From assembly GCA_028641055.1 (NCBI GenBank), contig JAPCYS010002429.1:1-64000 (forward strand): a stretch of 64,000 nt of DNA, in the 5' to 3' direction. The position numbers and the translations under genes are program-made. The notes beneath the pieces are model-generated. The model did no database searches. It was given only the letters and a program-made list of their open reading frames with translations, and was not told the DNA's origin. Positions 30,382-43,020 of this stretch are shown here, in pieces (the stretch's first letter is position 1; each line of letters starts with the position of its first letter). The stretch comes from Alopecurus myosuroides (taxonomy: Eukaryota; Streptophyta; Magnoliopsida; Poales; Poaceae).

Positions 30382-31856
30382 GGTTAATATGTTAGTGAAA
30401 TAAAACAAATATATTTGGTGGTGTTCTCTCACAACTCACTCAAAACAGCAAATAAAGGTGCATCTTACCATTCCAAAGTGAATAGAAATACTTACCAACC
30501 AATTACCAATCACTAGATGTACAAAATGTGAGACGAGAATAATTAGTAATCTCAAGTATCACCAGGCAAAAATAGGGTATATGGTGGGGCTTGGTTGGGA
30601 TACCTAACAACACCAAAATAACAACTCCTATTTGTTGTCTAATGTGATATAAAATTTCACTAGGAAACACAAACTCTTGGATACAAATGTGGCTAGCATT
30701 TATATGGAGAAATTTGTTGCAAGCACAACAAAGACACTAGCAAAAGCTCAATGTCAAATAGGCACAATATTTCTCAACGTAGTGTCCAAAATTCACCAAG
30801 TATATGTCTCAAGCTCCACTAGTGAAAACAAGTGTAATTCGGCCTCTTTTATATTTTTTTTCGTTTTCTCTTTCTCTCTCTTTTTTATAGTTTTTCTCTT
30901 TTCTATTTTTTAATACTTTTTCTATTGCCAATGAATCAACTTTGATCAATAGTAAATGAAAAACAAAAATATGACACAAGTATGATCAAAATATGAGCAG
31001 CATGTATGAGCAAGAAACAACTAGTCTTATGGCTAAGTTCCTAGTTATTTATGTTGTAGAATGATTGTGTCTAGGCTTAACAAAGATCACACAAGAAACC
31101 TAGAAGGGAGAAAACAAAAGAAAACTAAGAAAAAGAATTATGAGAACTCACGGCAGGAAACATGCCGAAATCGTGTCGCGGCAGACTTTGCACGTGCACG
31201 TGTGAACCTGAGAAGTGGGCGCGGCAACAAGTTTATGAAAATCGTGCCCGGCAGAAACCGAGTCCTATTGGAACTAGAGCAAGCGCGCAGCAGCAACAAT
31301 GCGTAATTCGGTGCCCGGCAGGGATCGGATTCCACTCCGATTAGTACTAGGAGCGGCAGGCGCGGCAGGAAAAACGCACAAATCTATGTCGAGTCCGGCT
31401 GAGAACACGAGTCTGAGATGAGTTAGGAGATCCACGGCAGAAAAACTTGGCAATTTTGTGCCACAGTAGAAATCAATCCCAACTCTAATTGGACTAGAAA
31501 ACAACTCAAACTGGTATAGATCTCTAGAAAACAACTTAGCAAAAATACACAAATCTGTGTCGAGTCCAGCAGAGAACACGAATCCCAACTCGAATTGGAC
31601 TAGCTGTTTTCCTGAGCTAACACACACGGATAACAAATATTCTTGTGGATATTTTCGATATTGATGAACTAGAAGATGAACTAGATGAACCCTAACCCTG
31701 ATTTTACAAAGACTAAAAAAGGAAAAACAGGAACAAAATTCAACAAAAAACATCAATTAGTAGATGCAATTCGGTGTGGATCTAAGCTGTGGCAAATCTA
31801 ACCTAAATATTTTTGTGTGGATTTTTCTGGATAGGAATAAAAACAACAGAACTAAG
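30382..31856 (-). other. untranslated leader of H
   Basis: Homologous to E's leader (60211-61736): matching blocks around the gag-proximal end (CTCACAACTCACTC, CCAAAGTGAATAGA) and the distal end (TTTTTCTGGATAGG at 31831). It includes CGGCAG-rich stretches at 31150-31450. About 50 bp plus the primer site are missing at the 31856 joint. No gene seen. Confidence 0.65.
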
Positions 31857-32111
31857 GGATCTTCCTTGCTAGCTTCTTGGGCACCATCTTGGGCATGTCC
31901 TTGACCTTTTTGGGCATCGTCTTGGGCCTCCAATGTGGGATCAAACCTGAGCACACATAGGGCATTTCCATGAGGTAGTGCACCATTCACCAAGTCTTTG
32001 AATGCATAGAGAGAGAGGATTGAGTTCAGCTTATCATGCATCGCCTTTGCTCGTGATCTTGTCATTAGTCCAATGGGTGTTGAGCTTGGTGGAATGGGGT
32101 GTGCTGCATCA
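31857..32111 (-). repeat. 3' LTR fragment of I
   Basis: Matches A's LTR inner end (GAGCACACATAGGGCATTTCC, GTGCTGCATCA at 32111). It carries the pol tail LMTRSRAKAMHDKLNSILSL and AQDDAQKGQGHAQDGAQEAS. The outer 900 bp are missing. Confidence 0.8.
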
Positions 32112-32632
32112 TCTCACCCCTGAAAAAGAGTTGACCTCGACTTGTGGTCTTCCTCATCACTTGGATATCCATGGAAGTGAGAGAGATCCTTGACGTTGAA
32201 GGAGTTGGGGACAAGGTACTTGGATTGCGGTAAGTCGAGCTTGTAGGCGTTGTTGTTGATGCACTTGATGATCTTGAACGGTCCATCACCTCTTGGCTTG
32301 AGCTTGGAGTTGCGCTCTTGTGGGAAACGATCTTTGCGCAAGTGTAGCCAAACAAGGTCACCTTCTTGGAACACTATGGGATTCTTATTCTTTTTCATCA
32401 TGGATGATCAGAGTTCGGAATGCTTCTCAAGTGTATCTCTTGTGGATTCATGGAGCTTCTTGATGTATTCAGTGCGCTTGTCAATGTCCATGTTCACTTG
32501 CTCGCGTAGAGGCAATGGTAGGATGTCGAAAGCGGTGTTGGGGTTGAAGCCGTAGACAATCTCAAAGGGGCTTCTCTTAGTAGCTTGGTGAAGTGCTCGA
32601 TTGTAGGAGAACTCAGCATGGGGAATGCATTC
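32112..32632 (-). pseudogene. integrase C-terminal part of I
   Basis: The minus strand gives LVWLHLRKDRFPQERNSKLK, the GPF module (RGDGPFKIIKCINNNAYKLD) and FNVKDLSHFHGY, ending LFQG at a TGA (32116-32114) in the polypurine tract. Beyond that one stop the same frame continues as DDAAHPIPPSS into the LTR. A further shift separates the upstream TLEKHSE-like part. J's insertion removes continuity at 32632. Confidence 0.8.
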
Positions 32633-34839
32633 TGTCGCACCCGGACTTCTAGGGGATACTCACAGTCCGCTAAACAGTAGAGAAATGGCTTACGGGGCAT
32701 ACCGGCACCCGCATCTCAATATGAGCAGGCCAACACGTAAACATGTGACAACCATTCTCGTACTGTTCATCGTCTGCGCAAACCATCCCGTAGAAATCCA
32801 GATACTTCCGTTGACGTACTTCAAAACATACACACATGGTACGTCAACGGCATTTGAACAGCTGATATCACAACAGATCTCTATGACACAAAAGATTGAA
32901 ATAAGTTGCAAATGGCTCTCACTAGAGCAGAGATAGCAAATACAATCATTCAGAGGACACATGTCCCAACAATACATCATTACAACATAGCGGAAGCATT
33001 CAACATGTCTGAGTACAGACAAGATCCAAATAGGCCTAAGAGGCCGGAAACGAAAAGACGGAGCCCATCCACGAAGTCTCGGATCCTGCCCGGGTCCGCT
33101 ATCTACTCGTCAGCAGTCTCGTCATACTCCACGTAGTAGCCACCATGTAGATCCTCGAAACGTAGGTCTGCGGAAACCACAGCCCCAAAGGGGTCAGTAC
33201 ATAAACGTACTGGCAAGCAAGACTCAGTTCACCAAAGTGTAACCCATCAACACCAAGCACAGATGCTTTGGGTTCAACGGAAGGAAGGGGATATAATAGA
33301 TGCTGCAACTGGCTGCGCTAACCAACTACAGAAACACTACAACCTCCGACTAACAGAAAAGAGATAAGATCGCGTATCGGAACCAACCTACCAACTAACC
33401 CCAATCAAACCCATCCTGGATCTTGCCCCTTATCCAAAGAAGCAATCCGAGGATAACTCACACAGTGGAAATAATGATGGTTCAGATTATTGTGTCAATA
33501 AGCCTATTACTAGTCAAGTTGTTAATCATTGGGTGTAAGGTTGTTAATCATTAGGTTTAAGTTGTCCTGAGTACTTGTTAGCCAGTACTTTCACCAAGTA
33601 GTCCATAACCGCGGAAAACACGGCTTCTCGAGAAGATTTATCCCTGCAGGGTTGCACCAATTTGGCCGTACACGCAAGAATAACCCGCCAGATGGGATGC
33701 CTCCCACCAAGCGGGGCACTCTACACAACTCAACTCTTCTTCGCATCAAGCCCAAAGCACCTTGGGCGCACGGCTAATCGAGCCCCACGAAGAAAAGGGG
33801 ACCCTCATAGCACTCTAAGAACGTGTCCCCCTATATGCCGACTAAAAAAGTTCCACCCTGGCCTGGGCTCGCAAAAACATGCATGCGGCAGATGGAAAAC
33901 ACGAACTAAATGAGGCGATTTGGACGAGATGCGAATCGGATCAAATTGAGGGGGGCACCCATACTCGCTTCCCACATGCGGTTAGTGCGCTCATCATGGA
34001 TCAGTAGACAAGACCCTTTTCCTATTAGGGTCGACACTAGCAGGCCTCAAAACCACACAGGGCCTCCTGCCGGTGCCTTATCATCAAATTTATTATTTAA
34101 CAATAACAGTAGCATGATTGATTGATTAAACATCGAGCCCCCAAAACATAATAGAAATAGTAACAGAAAGTAACGGGTAACAGACTCGAGCAAAACAACC
34201 CTAAGCATGCTAGTAAGACACGGGCAACAAGCAAAAGGTTATAGGTATGAAGGTGAGGCAATATCAGGGTTACAGGATACATGTGATAGGTTCGTAACAG
34301 AAGCAACTATTCATAGGGCTAGCAGAATAGACAACGGAAAAGTATCGGTATCCAATGTTGAAAGGAACACGATGGTTCATGTGAGTGAATACTTGCCTGC
34401 AAAACCCAGTAGCCTGGTACTGAGCTAACTCCTTAGAAGGGGTGTCGTAAGGATCGTCGGTCTCAACGTCGTCGTGTATCCGAGAAGAAGCAAACAAACA
34501 ATGCAGAAAGATAAACAATCAATAACATGGCATAGTGCACAAACATGGGATGATGCATGACCATTTAATTGATGCAACAAAATAAACTAGTTGACAAGAT
34601 AACATAACATAATTAAATGGACCCACATGCAATTGGATTGCATATGGAAAGCCCATGAATTAGGGTTGAAATAATTGTTCTACAACTAATCATCATGTGA
34701 AAGTGGATTAGCATGATGCATGGATGAGGAAAACAGCAAAATAACAACAATAGAACCAAATGGAAATAAGGTTTACCCATTTTGAAATTTTTAGCTATTA
34801 AGTTAAGGAATTTTGGTTACTTAAAGGTGTCACTCAATC

Positions 34840-35620
34840 ATTTGTTGTTTTCAACGAGTTAAATTGTTCAAAATAGATAACAAAGTTTATATTTGAAAAG
34901 AACACACAATTTTGGGTGGATTGCATGTTTCACTTGTTGAAAAAGGATTTCAAATAAATTATTTATGAATTAAACAAGTTTAAGCAAGAATTAAATGAAT
35001 TTAATTCAAACATGAACTTATTTGAATTTTTATTTGTGCAAAACATTGAGTGAAGTTCATATTTGAAAAGGTTATGCTTTTATGGTTTGAAAACATATTT
35101 TATATGTCCCAAAAGAATTTGTTTTGATCAAGTTATGAATTTAACAATATTAAATGATTTAAACAAGGTTTAAATCATTTAACCAATTTTAATTATTCAA
35201 AACATGAAACAAATTTTATATTTGAAAAGGTGGTTTAATTTTGCATGGAGAACATATTTTATTTGTTGAAATTGGATTTAAAATGAGCAAGTTATTATTT
35301 TGGCAATTTTAAATGCATTAAATAAGAAACAGTTGTTTTCAGCAATTTAAATTATTCAAAACAGCAAACAAAATTTATATTTGGAAAGTACATGAAAAGT
35401 TGATTGGAAAACATATTTAGTTTGTGGAATTTGGAATTTTTATGTTCAAGTTATGAATTTTGCAAGTTTAAGTGAATTTAACAAGTTTTCAAATATTTCA
35501 CTAATTTAAAATATTCAAAACAGTAAACAAATTTTATATTTGGAAAGAACATTTAATTTGGGACAGAAAACATATTTAAAAAGTTAAAATTGGAGTTAAA
35601 ATAATTTTATTATGCAATTT
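34840..35620. repeat. degenerate tandem repeat of about 159 bp in J's LTR
   Basis: The landmark ATTTG(A/G)AAAG occurs at 34891, 35061, 35220, 35379 and 35538, spacings 170, 159, 159 and 159. Flanking words also recur (TTCAAAACA-like before it, GAAAACATATTT after it). The same array is in the other LTR from 40538. Related spacing (TGTTGTTTG at 36741, 36887, 37058) suggests another diverged array. Confidence 0.7.
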
Positions 35621-35771
35621 ACAAGATTTGGTGTAAATCTGCCATTTTTAATGTACTAGGGACTTAGAAATAATTTTTGCAGGGGCTAGAAATAAGTTGC
35701 AAGGGCCTATTGGTGATTTCCTGGAAGTTTCTGGATCTGGAGAATTGAAATAAAAAGATGTGTTATTCTGC

Positions 35772-35836
35772 AGGGGGTGGGATTCGATCCCCCACCTCCT
35801 GGCTGCGCAAAGGGTGCCCAACCATTGGGGTATGCT
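35772..35836 (-). other. tRNA-like segment in J's LTR
   Basis: The minus strand has a B-box-like GGATCGAATCC (35790-35780; consensus GGTTCGANTCC) inside a possible T-arm GTGGGGGATCGAATCCCAC, and CAATGGTTGGGC resembling a D-arm upstream. Acceptor and anticodon stems are not convincing, so it is a tRNA-derived or SINE-like remnant, not a tRNA gene. Second copy at 41410-41474. Confidence 0.4.
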
Positions 35837-37400
35837 CTGTGTTTGTGTTAGGAAGGGAAACGGGGGGGGGGGGTATGTGCTGTGGCTGCGGGTTTTAACT
35901 GAAATTAACTGAACGGGACCGCTCCTGCTGTAACTCGACAGCGAGTTCGTGGTCGACGGCAGCGAGGGCTGCTCGCCGGAGGGGGCTGCTGCGAGGGGCT
36001 GCTGCGGCCAAGGGAGAGAGGAGGGTGAGAGGGACGAATCGAGGGGGTGGGGCGCTCACCTTGGGGCGATCGGGAGGAGACAGGCGTGCAGGCTCGGGGC
36101 GGACAGAGGCGTGGTCGCCGGCGACGGGAGGCGAGGGCGCCGGCGCCACGGGCCCTCCCGGCCACCGCCGAGGGGTGGAGGAGGTAGAGGGGGCCGGGGG
36201 GGTTCCATTCCCGCCCCCTCCCTGGCCGGAGGAGGACCGGATAGCCGGCGATTCGCCGGAGCAAAGGGAGCTTTTTTTTCCCCGGTGAGGTGTTCGGTTA
36301 CAGAAAAAAGATTCAGAGAGAAGAGAGAGCAGAGGGAGGAAGAGGAAGAAGGTGGCGGGGGAGGAAGAAGGAGGGGAAAGAAGAGGGGTAGGGGGAACCC
36401 TAGGGTTTGGAGGTTAGGTTTATAGGGAGGGGGGAGAGGAGGATCACCGTTGCTGTTCTGCCATGTCGACGTGGTGCCCCTCTGATGACTGCCGTATGAA
36501 GAAGAAGGTTAAGCGGGCCTAGGGGAAAAGAAGTGGGCTGGGGTGGTGTTGGGCTGAGGGTGCTGCTCTCTCTCGCCCTTGATGTTTTAACATTTTTGTT
36601 CTATTTTTTTTTTGCTGAATTGGAAAAGGAAGAGAAAGGTGAGTTTTTGGGTTAGCAAAAATATTAGAAAAATTTGGGTTGGCTCCTCAAAGGATTGGTA
36701 ACCAAATGAAGTTTGGCATTTCAAATAAATTGAATTATGGTGTTGTTTGTAATTTAATTCAAATTGGATGGATTTTGTTATTAGTTGCATTCTTTGAAAC
36801 AAAATTTTTAAATGGCATGAACCTTGGAGTTTGAAATAGAAACAACAAATTAGAATGTTTGGTAATTTGCACATATTCAATTGGGGTGTTGTTTGATGAT
36901 TTGAATTTGAGTTCTGAATGCAATTTATATTAGGTGGATTATTAAATAACAAATAAGAGTTGAGCTTTTTATTATTTCATGGAAACAAATGGAAGTGTTA
37001 ATTGAACCATTTTATTTGGAGAGTTTTGTTTTGCAATTTTCATAATTTCAACATGGTTGTTGTTTGGAGGAAAATCATAATTGAATTTGAAAAGGGTTTG
37101 GTTATTGGATGCATCTTTATAGAAACAACACAACAGTTTTGAAATCACACTTTAATGGAAACAAACAATTGTTTTATTTTGAAATATCATTTTAGAAATT
37201 GTAACATCACAAGTATGAAACAAAGGTTTGAAATTTGAGTTGAAATTCAAATAGAAAACAAAGGAAAACAAATGAAAACAGAGAAAAACAAATGGAAAAC
37301 AAGCAAAACAATTGCAATGAACATGATGCCATGATGCAAAACATAAAATAACAGAGAGCAAACATTCTAAAGGCTTATTTTTCATACTTGGGATGTTACA

Positions 37401-38277
37401 AAACGCCCCCCCTTGAAGGAATCGCGCCCCGAGATTCCTACTGAGAAAAGAAAAGGTCCGGATACTTCTTGGGAAGATCCTCTTGAGCTGTGACACGTGA
37501 AACATATCGTGCACCTTGGATAGTTTTTCTGGAAGTTCAAAATGATAGGCATTCCTGGCAACTCTTCTGGAAAGACGTCACGGAATTCGCAAACCACCGG
37601 AACATGTTCAATTGAAGGAAGAGATTTCAGAGAATTTGGAAACCACCGGAACATTTTCGAGTAGAGGTAGAGGTTCTGTATCGAGGGTGTATAGCTGAAT
37701 AGAACTTGATTCATTTTGAGAATAGACTATCTGGCTAAAAGTGTGTTACAGAGTTATTGATTAGACGCCGGTAGAAGAATTGAAGTGGAAAACAACAACA
37801 AGATTTCAACGGACGAAAAGGATGTTGAGAAGAACAGGATAACGAAGCAACACCGGGAAAAACGAGAACAAAACACTCCTGAGGTACTACGGAAAACCCA
37901 TCCGGGCTTCTAAAGGATCAATATCTACTGCTTAAGGAATAGAGGATCTGCTTCCGGGGCTTACACGCCTCCGTTCTCAATCGTGAGTAGGCAACATGAT
38001 AAATCATGTCACAACCACCTCCATTCCTATGGTCTAGTAGATATAACTATCCTAGAGAAACCAGAATACGTGAAATCCTAACTTGAAAGTTTAGATGAGA
38101 AGGGAAAACAATGTTGCACTTCCTTACCAGAAAAGGGAGGGTGGGCGGGGAAAGAAGAAAAAGAACATAATTCCTACTCTCACGTTTCATTTTTCCTATA
38201 TATCTACAAAATAGTTTCTAGACTCAACTGCGACCAGTAAAAAGGGATCCTACAGGCAGACAAGCTCTGATACCATT
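37401..38277 (-). pseudogene. internal region of J: pol remnant with RT-integrase deletion
   Basis: The minus strand reads VPVVCEFRDVFPEELPGMP (about 37600-37540), the usual protease/RT border, followed within a few codons by ELPEKLSKVHDMFHVSQLKR (about 37530-37480, another frame), the end of integrase. About 3 kb of RT, RNase H and integrase is therefore missing at about 37540. The right half (37720-38250) is leader-like with no gag recognised. Confidence 0.8.
38255..38275 (-). other. primer binding site of J (initiator tRNA-Met type)
   Basis: The minus strand reads TGGTATCAGAGCTTGTCTGC, two bases from the 5' LTR start at 38278. The first 12 bases match the initiator-Met complement. Confidence 0.85.
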
Positions 38278-41200
38278 TGTCGCACCCGGACTTCTAGGGG
38301 ATACTCACAGTCCGCTAAACAGTAGAGAAATGGCTTACGGGGCATACCGGCACCCGCATCTCAATATGAGCAGGCCAACACGTAAACGTGTGACAACCAT
38401 TCTCGTACTGTTCATCGTCTGCGCAAACCATCCCGTAGAAATCCAGATACTTCCGTTGACGTACTTCAAAACATACACACATGGTACGTCAACGGCATTT
38501 GAACAGCTGATATCACAACAGATCTCTACGACACAAAAGATTGAAATAAGTTGCAAATGGCTCTCACTAGAGCAGAGATAGCAAATACAATCATTCAGAG
38601 GACACATGTCCCAACAATATATCATTACAACACAGCGGAAGCATTCAACATGTCTGAGTACAGACAAGATCCAAATAGGCCTAAGAGGCCGGAAACGAAA
38701 AGACGGAGCCCATCCACGAAGTCTCGGATCCTGCCCGGGTCCGCTATCTACTCGTCAGCAGTCTCGTCATACTCCACGTAGTAGCCACCATGTAGATCCT
38801 CGAAACGTAGGTCTGCGGAAACCACAGCCCCAAAGGGGTCAGTACATAAACGTACTGGCAAGCAAGACTCACAGTTCACCAAAGTGTAACCCGTCAACAC
38901 CAAGCACAGATGCTTTGGGTTCAACGGAAGGAAGGGGATATAATAGATGCTGCAACTGGCTGCGCTAACCAACTACAGAAACACTACAACCTCCGACTAA
39001 CAGAAAAGAGATAAGATCGCGTATCGGAACCAACCTACCAACTAACCCCAATCAAACCCATCCTGGATCTCGCCCCTTATCCAAAGAAGCAATCCGAGGA
39101 TAACTCACACAATGGAAATAATGATGGTTCAGATTATTGTGTCAATAAGCCTATTACTAGTCAAGTTGTTAATCATTGGGTGTAAGGTTGTTAATCATTA
39201 GGTTTAAGTTGTCCTGAGTACTTGTTAGCCAGTACTTTCACCAAGTAGTCCATAACCGCAGAAAACACGGCTTCTCGAGAAGATTTATCCCTGCAGGGTT
39301 GCACCAATTTGGCCGTACACGCAAGAATAACCCGCCAGATGGGATGCCTCCCACCAAGTGGGGCACTCTACACAACTCAACTCTTCTTCGCATCAAGCCC
39401 AAAGCACCTTGGGCGCACGGCTAATCGAGCCCCACGAAGAAAAGGGGACCCTCATAGCACTCTAAGAACGTGTCCCCATATATGCCGACTACAAAAGTTC
39501 CACCCTGGCCTGGGCTCGCAAAAACATGCATGCGGCAGATGGAAAACACGAACTAAATGAGGCGATTTGGACGAGATGCGAATCGAATCAAATTGAGGGG
39601 GGCGCCCATACTCGCTTCCCACATGCGGTTAGTGCGCTCATCATGGATCAGTAGACAAGACCCTTTTCCTATTAGGGTCGACACTAGCAGGCCTCAAAAC
39701 CACACAGGGCCTCCTGCCGGTGCCTTATCATCAAATTTATTATTTAACAATAACAGTAGCATGATTGATTGATTAAACATCGAGCCCCCAGAACATAATA
39801 GAAATAGTAACAGAAAGTAACGGGTAACAGACTCGAGCAAAACAACCCTAAGAATGCTAGTAAGACACGGGCAACAAGCAAAAGGTTATAGGTATGAAGG
39901 TGAGGCAATATCAGGGTTACAGGATACATGTGATAGGTTCGTAACAGAAGCAACTATTCATAGGGCTAGCAGAATAGACAACGGAAAAGTATCGGTATCC
40001 AATGTTGAAAGGAACACGATGGTTCATGTGAGTGAATACTTGCCTGCAAAACCCAGTAGCCTGGTACTGAGCTAACTCCTTAGAAGGGGTGTCGTAAGGA
40101 TCGTCGGTCTCAACGTCGTCGTGTATCCGAGAAGAAGCAAACAAACAATGCAGAAAGATAAACAATCAATAACATGGCATAGTGCACAAACATGGGATGA
40201 TGCATGACCATTTAATTGATGCAACAAAATAAACTAGTTGACAAGATAACATAACATAATTAAATGGACCCACATGCAATTGGATTGCATATGGAAAGCC
40301 CATGAATTAGGGTTGAAATAATTGTTCTACAACTAATCATCATGTGAAAGTGGATTAGCATGATGCATGGATGAGGAAAACAGCAAAATAACAACAATAG
40401 GACCAAATGGAAATAAGGTTTACCCATTTTGAAATTTTTAGTTATTAAGTTAAGGAATTTTGGTTACTTAAAGGTGTCACTCAATCATTTGTTGTTTTCA
40501 ACGAGTTAAATTGTTCAAAATAGATAACAAAGTTTATATTTGAAAAGAACACACAATTTTGGGTGGATTGCATGTTTCACTTGTTGAAAAAGGATTTCAA
40601 ATAAATTATTTATGAATTAAACAAGTTTAAGCAAGAATTAAATGAATTTAATTCAAACATGAACTTATTTGAATTTTTATTTGTGCAAAACATTGAGTGA
40701 AGTTCATATTTGAAAAGGTTATGCTTTTATGGTTTGAAAACATATTTTATATGTCCCAAAAGAATTTGTTTTGATCAAGTTATGAATTTAACAATATTAA
40801 ATGATTTAAACAAGGTTTAAATCATTTAACCAATTTTAATTATTCAAAACATGAAACAAATTTTATATTTGAAAAGGTGGTTTAATTTTGCATGGAGAAC
40901 ATATTTTATTTGTTGAAATTGGATTTAAAATGAACAAGTTATTATTTTGGCAATTTTAAATGCATTAAATAAGAAACAGTTGTTTTCAGCAATTTAAATT
41001 ATTCAAAACAGCAAACAAAATTTATATTTGGAAAGTACATGAGAAGTTGATTGGAAAACATATTTAGTTTGTGGAATTTGGAATTTTTATGTTCAAGTTA
41101 TGAATTTTGCAAGTTTAAGTGAATTTAAAAGGTTTTCAAATATTTCACTAATTTAAAATATTCAAAACAGTAAACAAATTGTATATTTGGAAAGAACATT

Positions 41201-43020
41201 TAATTTGGGACAGAAAACATATTTAAAAAGTTAAAATTGGAGTTAAAATGATTTTCTTATGCAATTTACAAGATTTGGTTTAAATCTGCTATTATGCACT
41301 AGGGACTTAGAAATAATTTTTGCAGGGGCTTAGAAATAAGTTGCAAGGGCCTATTGGTGATTTCCTGAAGTTTTCTGGATCTGGAGAATTGAAAAATATG
41401 TGTTATTCTGGGGGTGGGGATTCGATCCCCCACCTCCTGGCTGCGCAAAGGGTGCCCAACCATTGGGGTATGCTCTGTGTTTGTGTTAGGAAGGGAAACG
41501 GGGGGGGGGTATGTGCTGTGGCTGCGGGTTTTAACTGAAATTAACTGAACGGGACCGCTCCTGCTGTAACTCGACAGCGAGTTCGTGGTCGACGGCGGCG
41601 AGGGCTGCTCGCCGGAGGGGGCTGCTGCGGCCAAGGGAGAGAGGAGGGTGAGAGGGACGGATCGAGGGGGTGGGGCGCTCACCTTGGGGCGATCGGGAGG
41701 AGACAGGCGTGCAGGCTCGGGGCGGACAGAGGTGTGGTCGCCGGCAACGGGAGGCGAGGGCGCCGGCGCCACGGGCCCTCCCGGCCACCGCCGAGGGGTG
41801 GAGGAGGTAGAGGGGGCCGGGGGGTTCCATTCCCGCCCCCTCCCTGGCCGGAGGAGGACCGGATAGCCGGCGATTCGCCGGAGCAAAGGGAGCTTTTTTT
41901 TTCCCGGTGAGGTGTTCGGTTACAGAAAAAAGATTCAGAGAGAAGAGAGAGCAGAGGGAGGAAGAGGAAGAAGGTGGCGGGGGAGGAAGAAGGAGGGGAA
42001 AGAAGAGGGGTAGGGGAACCCTAGGGTTTGGAGGTTAGGTTTATAGGGAGGGGGGAGAGGAGGATCACCGTTGCTGTTCTGCCATGTCGACGTGGTGCCC
42101 CTCTGATGACTGCCGTACGAAGAAGAAGGTTAAGCGGGCCTAGAGGAAAAGAAGTGGGCTGGGGTGGTGTTGGGCTGAGGGTGCTGCTCTCTCTCTCCCT
42201 TGATGTTTTAACATTTTTGTTCTATTTTTTTTTTGCTGAATTGGAAAAGGAAGAGAAAGGTGAGTTTTTTGGTTAGCAAAAATATTAGAAAAATTTGGGT
42301 TGGCTCCTCAAAGGATTGGTAACCAAATGCAAGTTTGGCATTTCAAATAAATTGAATTATGGTGCTGTTTGTAATTTAATTCAAATTGGATGGATTTTAT
42401 TATTAATTGCATTCTTTGAAACAAATTTTTTAAATGGCATGAACCTTGGAGTTTGAAATAGAAACAACAAATTAGAATGTTTGGTAATTTGCACATATTC
42501 AATTGGGGTTTTTTGATGATTTGAATTTGAGTTTTGAATGCAATTTATATTAGGTGGATTATTAAATAACAAATAAGAGTTGAGCTTTTTATTATTTCAT
42601 GGAAACAAATGGAAGTGTTAATTGAACCATTTTATTTGAAGAGTTTTGTTTTGCAATTTTCATAATTTCAACATGGTTGTTGTTTGGAGGAAAATCATAA
42701 TTGAATTTGAAAAGGGTTTGGTTATTGGATGCATCTTTATAGAAACAAGACAACAGTTTTGAAATCACACTTTAATGGAAACAAACAATTGTTTTATTTT
42801 GAAATATCATTTTATAAATTGTAACATCACAAGTATGAAACAAAGGTTTGAAATTTGAGTTGAAATTCAAATAGAAAACAAAGGAAAACAAATGAAAACA
42901 GAGAAAAACAAATGGAAAACAAGCAAAACAATTGCAATCAACATGATGCCATGATGCAAAACATAAAATAACAGAGAGCAAACATTCTAAAGGCTTATTT
43001 TTCATACTTGGGATGTTACA
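38278..43020 (-). repeat. 5' LTR of J (4743 bp)
   Basis: Near-identical to 32633-37400 with scattered transitions and small indels. It holds the same TATA-like box (about 42046-42039), GC-rich block, tRNA-like segment (41410-41474) and repeat array. It ends GGATGTTACA next to I's integrase. Confidence 0.9.

Larger units (their letters stand above)
22099..31856 (-). mobile_element. H: gag-leader part of a C/E-family element, split by D
   Basis: Only 22099-22190 and 30190-31856 belong to H; the rest is D. Minus strand from the right: leader (31856-30382), gag start (30381) and gag continuing across D to 22099, where C's LTR cuts it. Removing D and one CACAT copy restores an open gag frame across the joint. 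The primer site and 5' LTR are missing: sequence like E's leader stops near 31856, where I's LTR fragment begins. Confidence 0.8.
32633..37400 (-). repeat. 3' LTR of J (4768 bp)
   Basis: Layout on the minus strand: AT-rich U3 (37400-36600), TATA-like CTATAAACC at 36425-36418, a GC-rich downstream block (36290-35880), a tRNA-like segment (about 35836-35772), an AT-rich block with roughly 159-bp repeats (35620-34840), then the outer 2 kb. The ORFs in the GC-rich block differ in frame and length between the two LTR copies, so I treat them as non-coding. Confidence 0.9.
32633..43020 (-). mobile_element. J: retrotransposon with 4.7-kb LTRs and 877-bp internal region
   Basis: LTRs at 32633-37400 and 38278-43020; on the minus strand they start TGTAACATCCCAAG and end GGGTGCGACA. 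Flanks are CATTC at 32628-32632 and 43021-43025. The minus-strand primer site TGGTATCAGAGC (initiator Met) at 38275-38264 sets the orientation; the polypurine tract is CAAGGGGGGCGTTT (37414-37401). The internal region keeps a protease/RT joint fused to the integrase end, so it is an internal deletion derivative of a Del/Tekay-type chromovirus (inference from LTR start, primer and remnants). LTRs differ by about 1% over the first 1.5 kb compared by eye, so it moved recently with borrowed proteins. Confidence 0.9.

Noticed and set aside
33662..34518. Cluster of 60-80-codon ORFs repeated at 39309-40165
   Set aside because: Repetition comes from the two LTRs; no motif or codon bias supports coding.
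35772..35836. True tRNA gene
   Set aside because: Acceptor and anticodon stems do not pair convincingly.
35905..36425. Arginine/proline-rich ORFs in J's LTR, and the 195-codon version at 41299-41886
   Set aside because: The two LTR copies differ in frame and length despite near-identity, so no protein is conserved.
36487..36620. Poly-T and GC runs as terminators or origins
   Set aside because: Simple-sequence runs in LTRs; no support for such a role in a plant genome.
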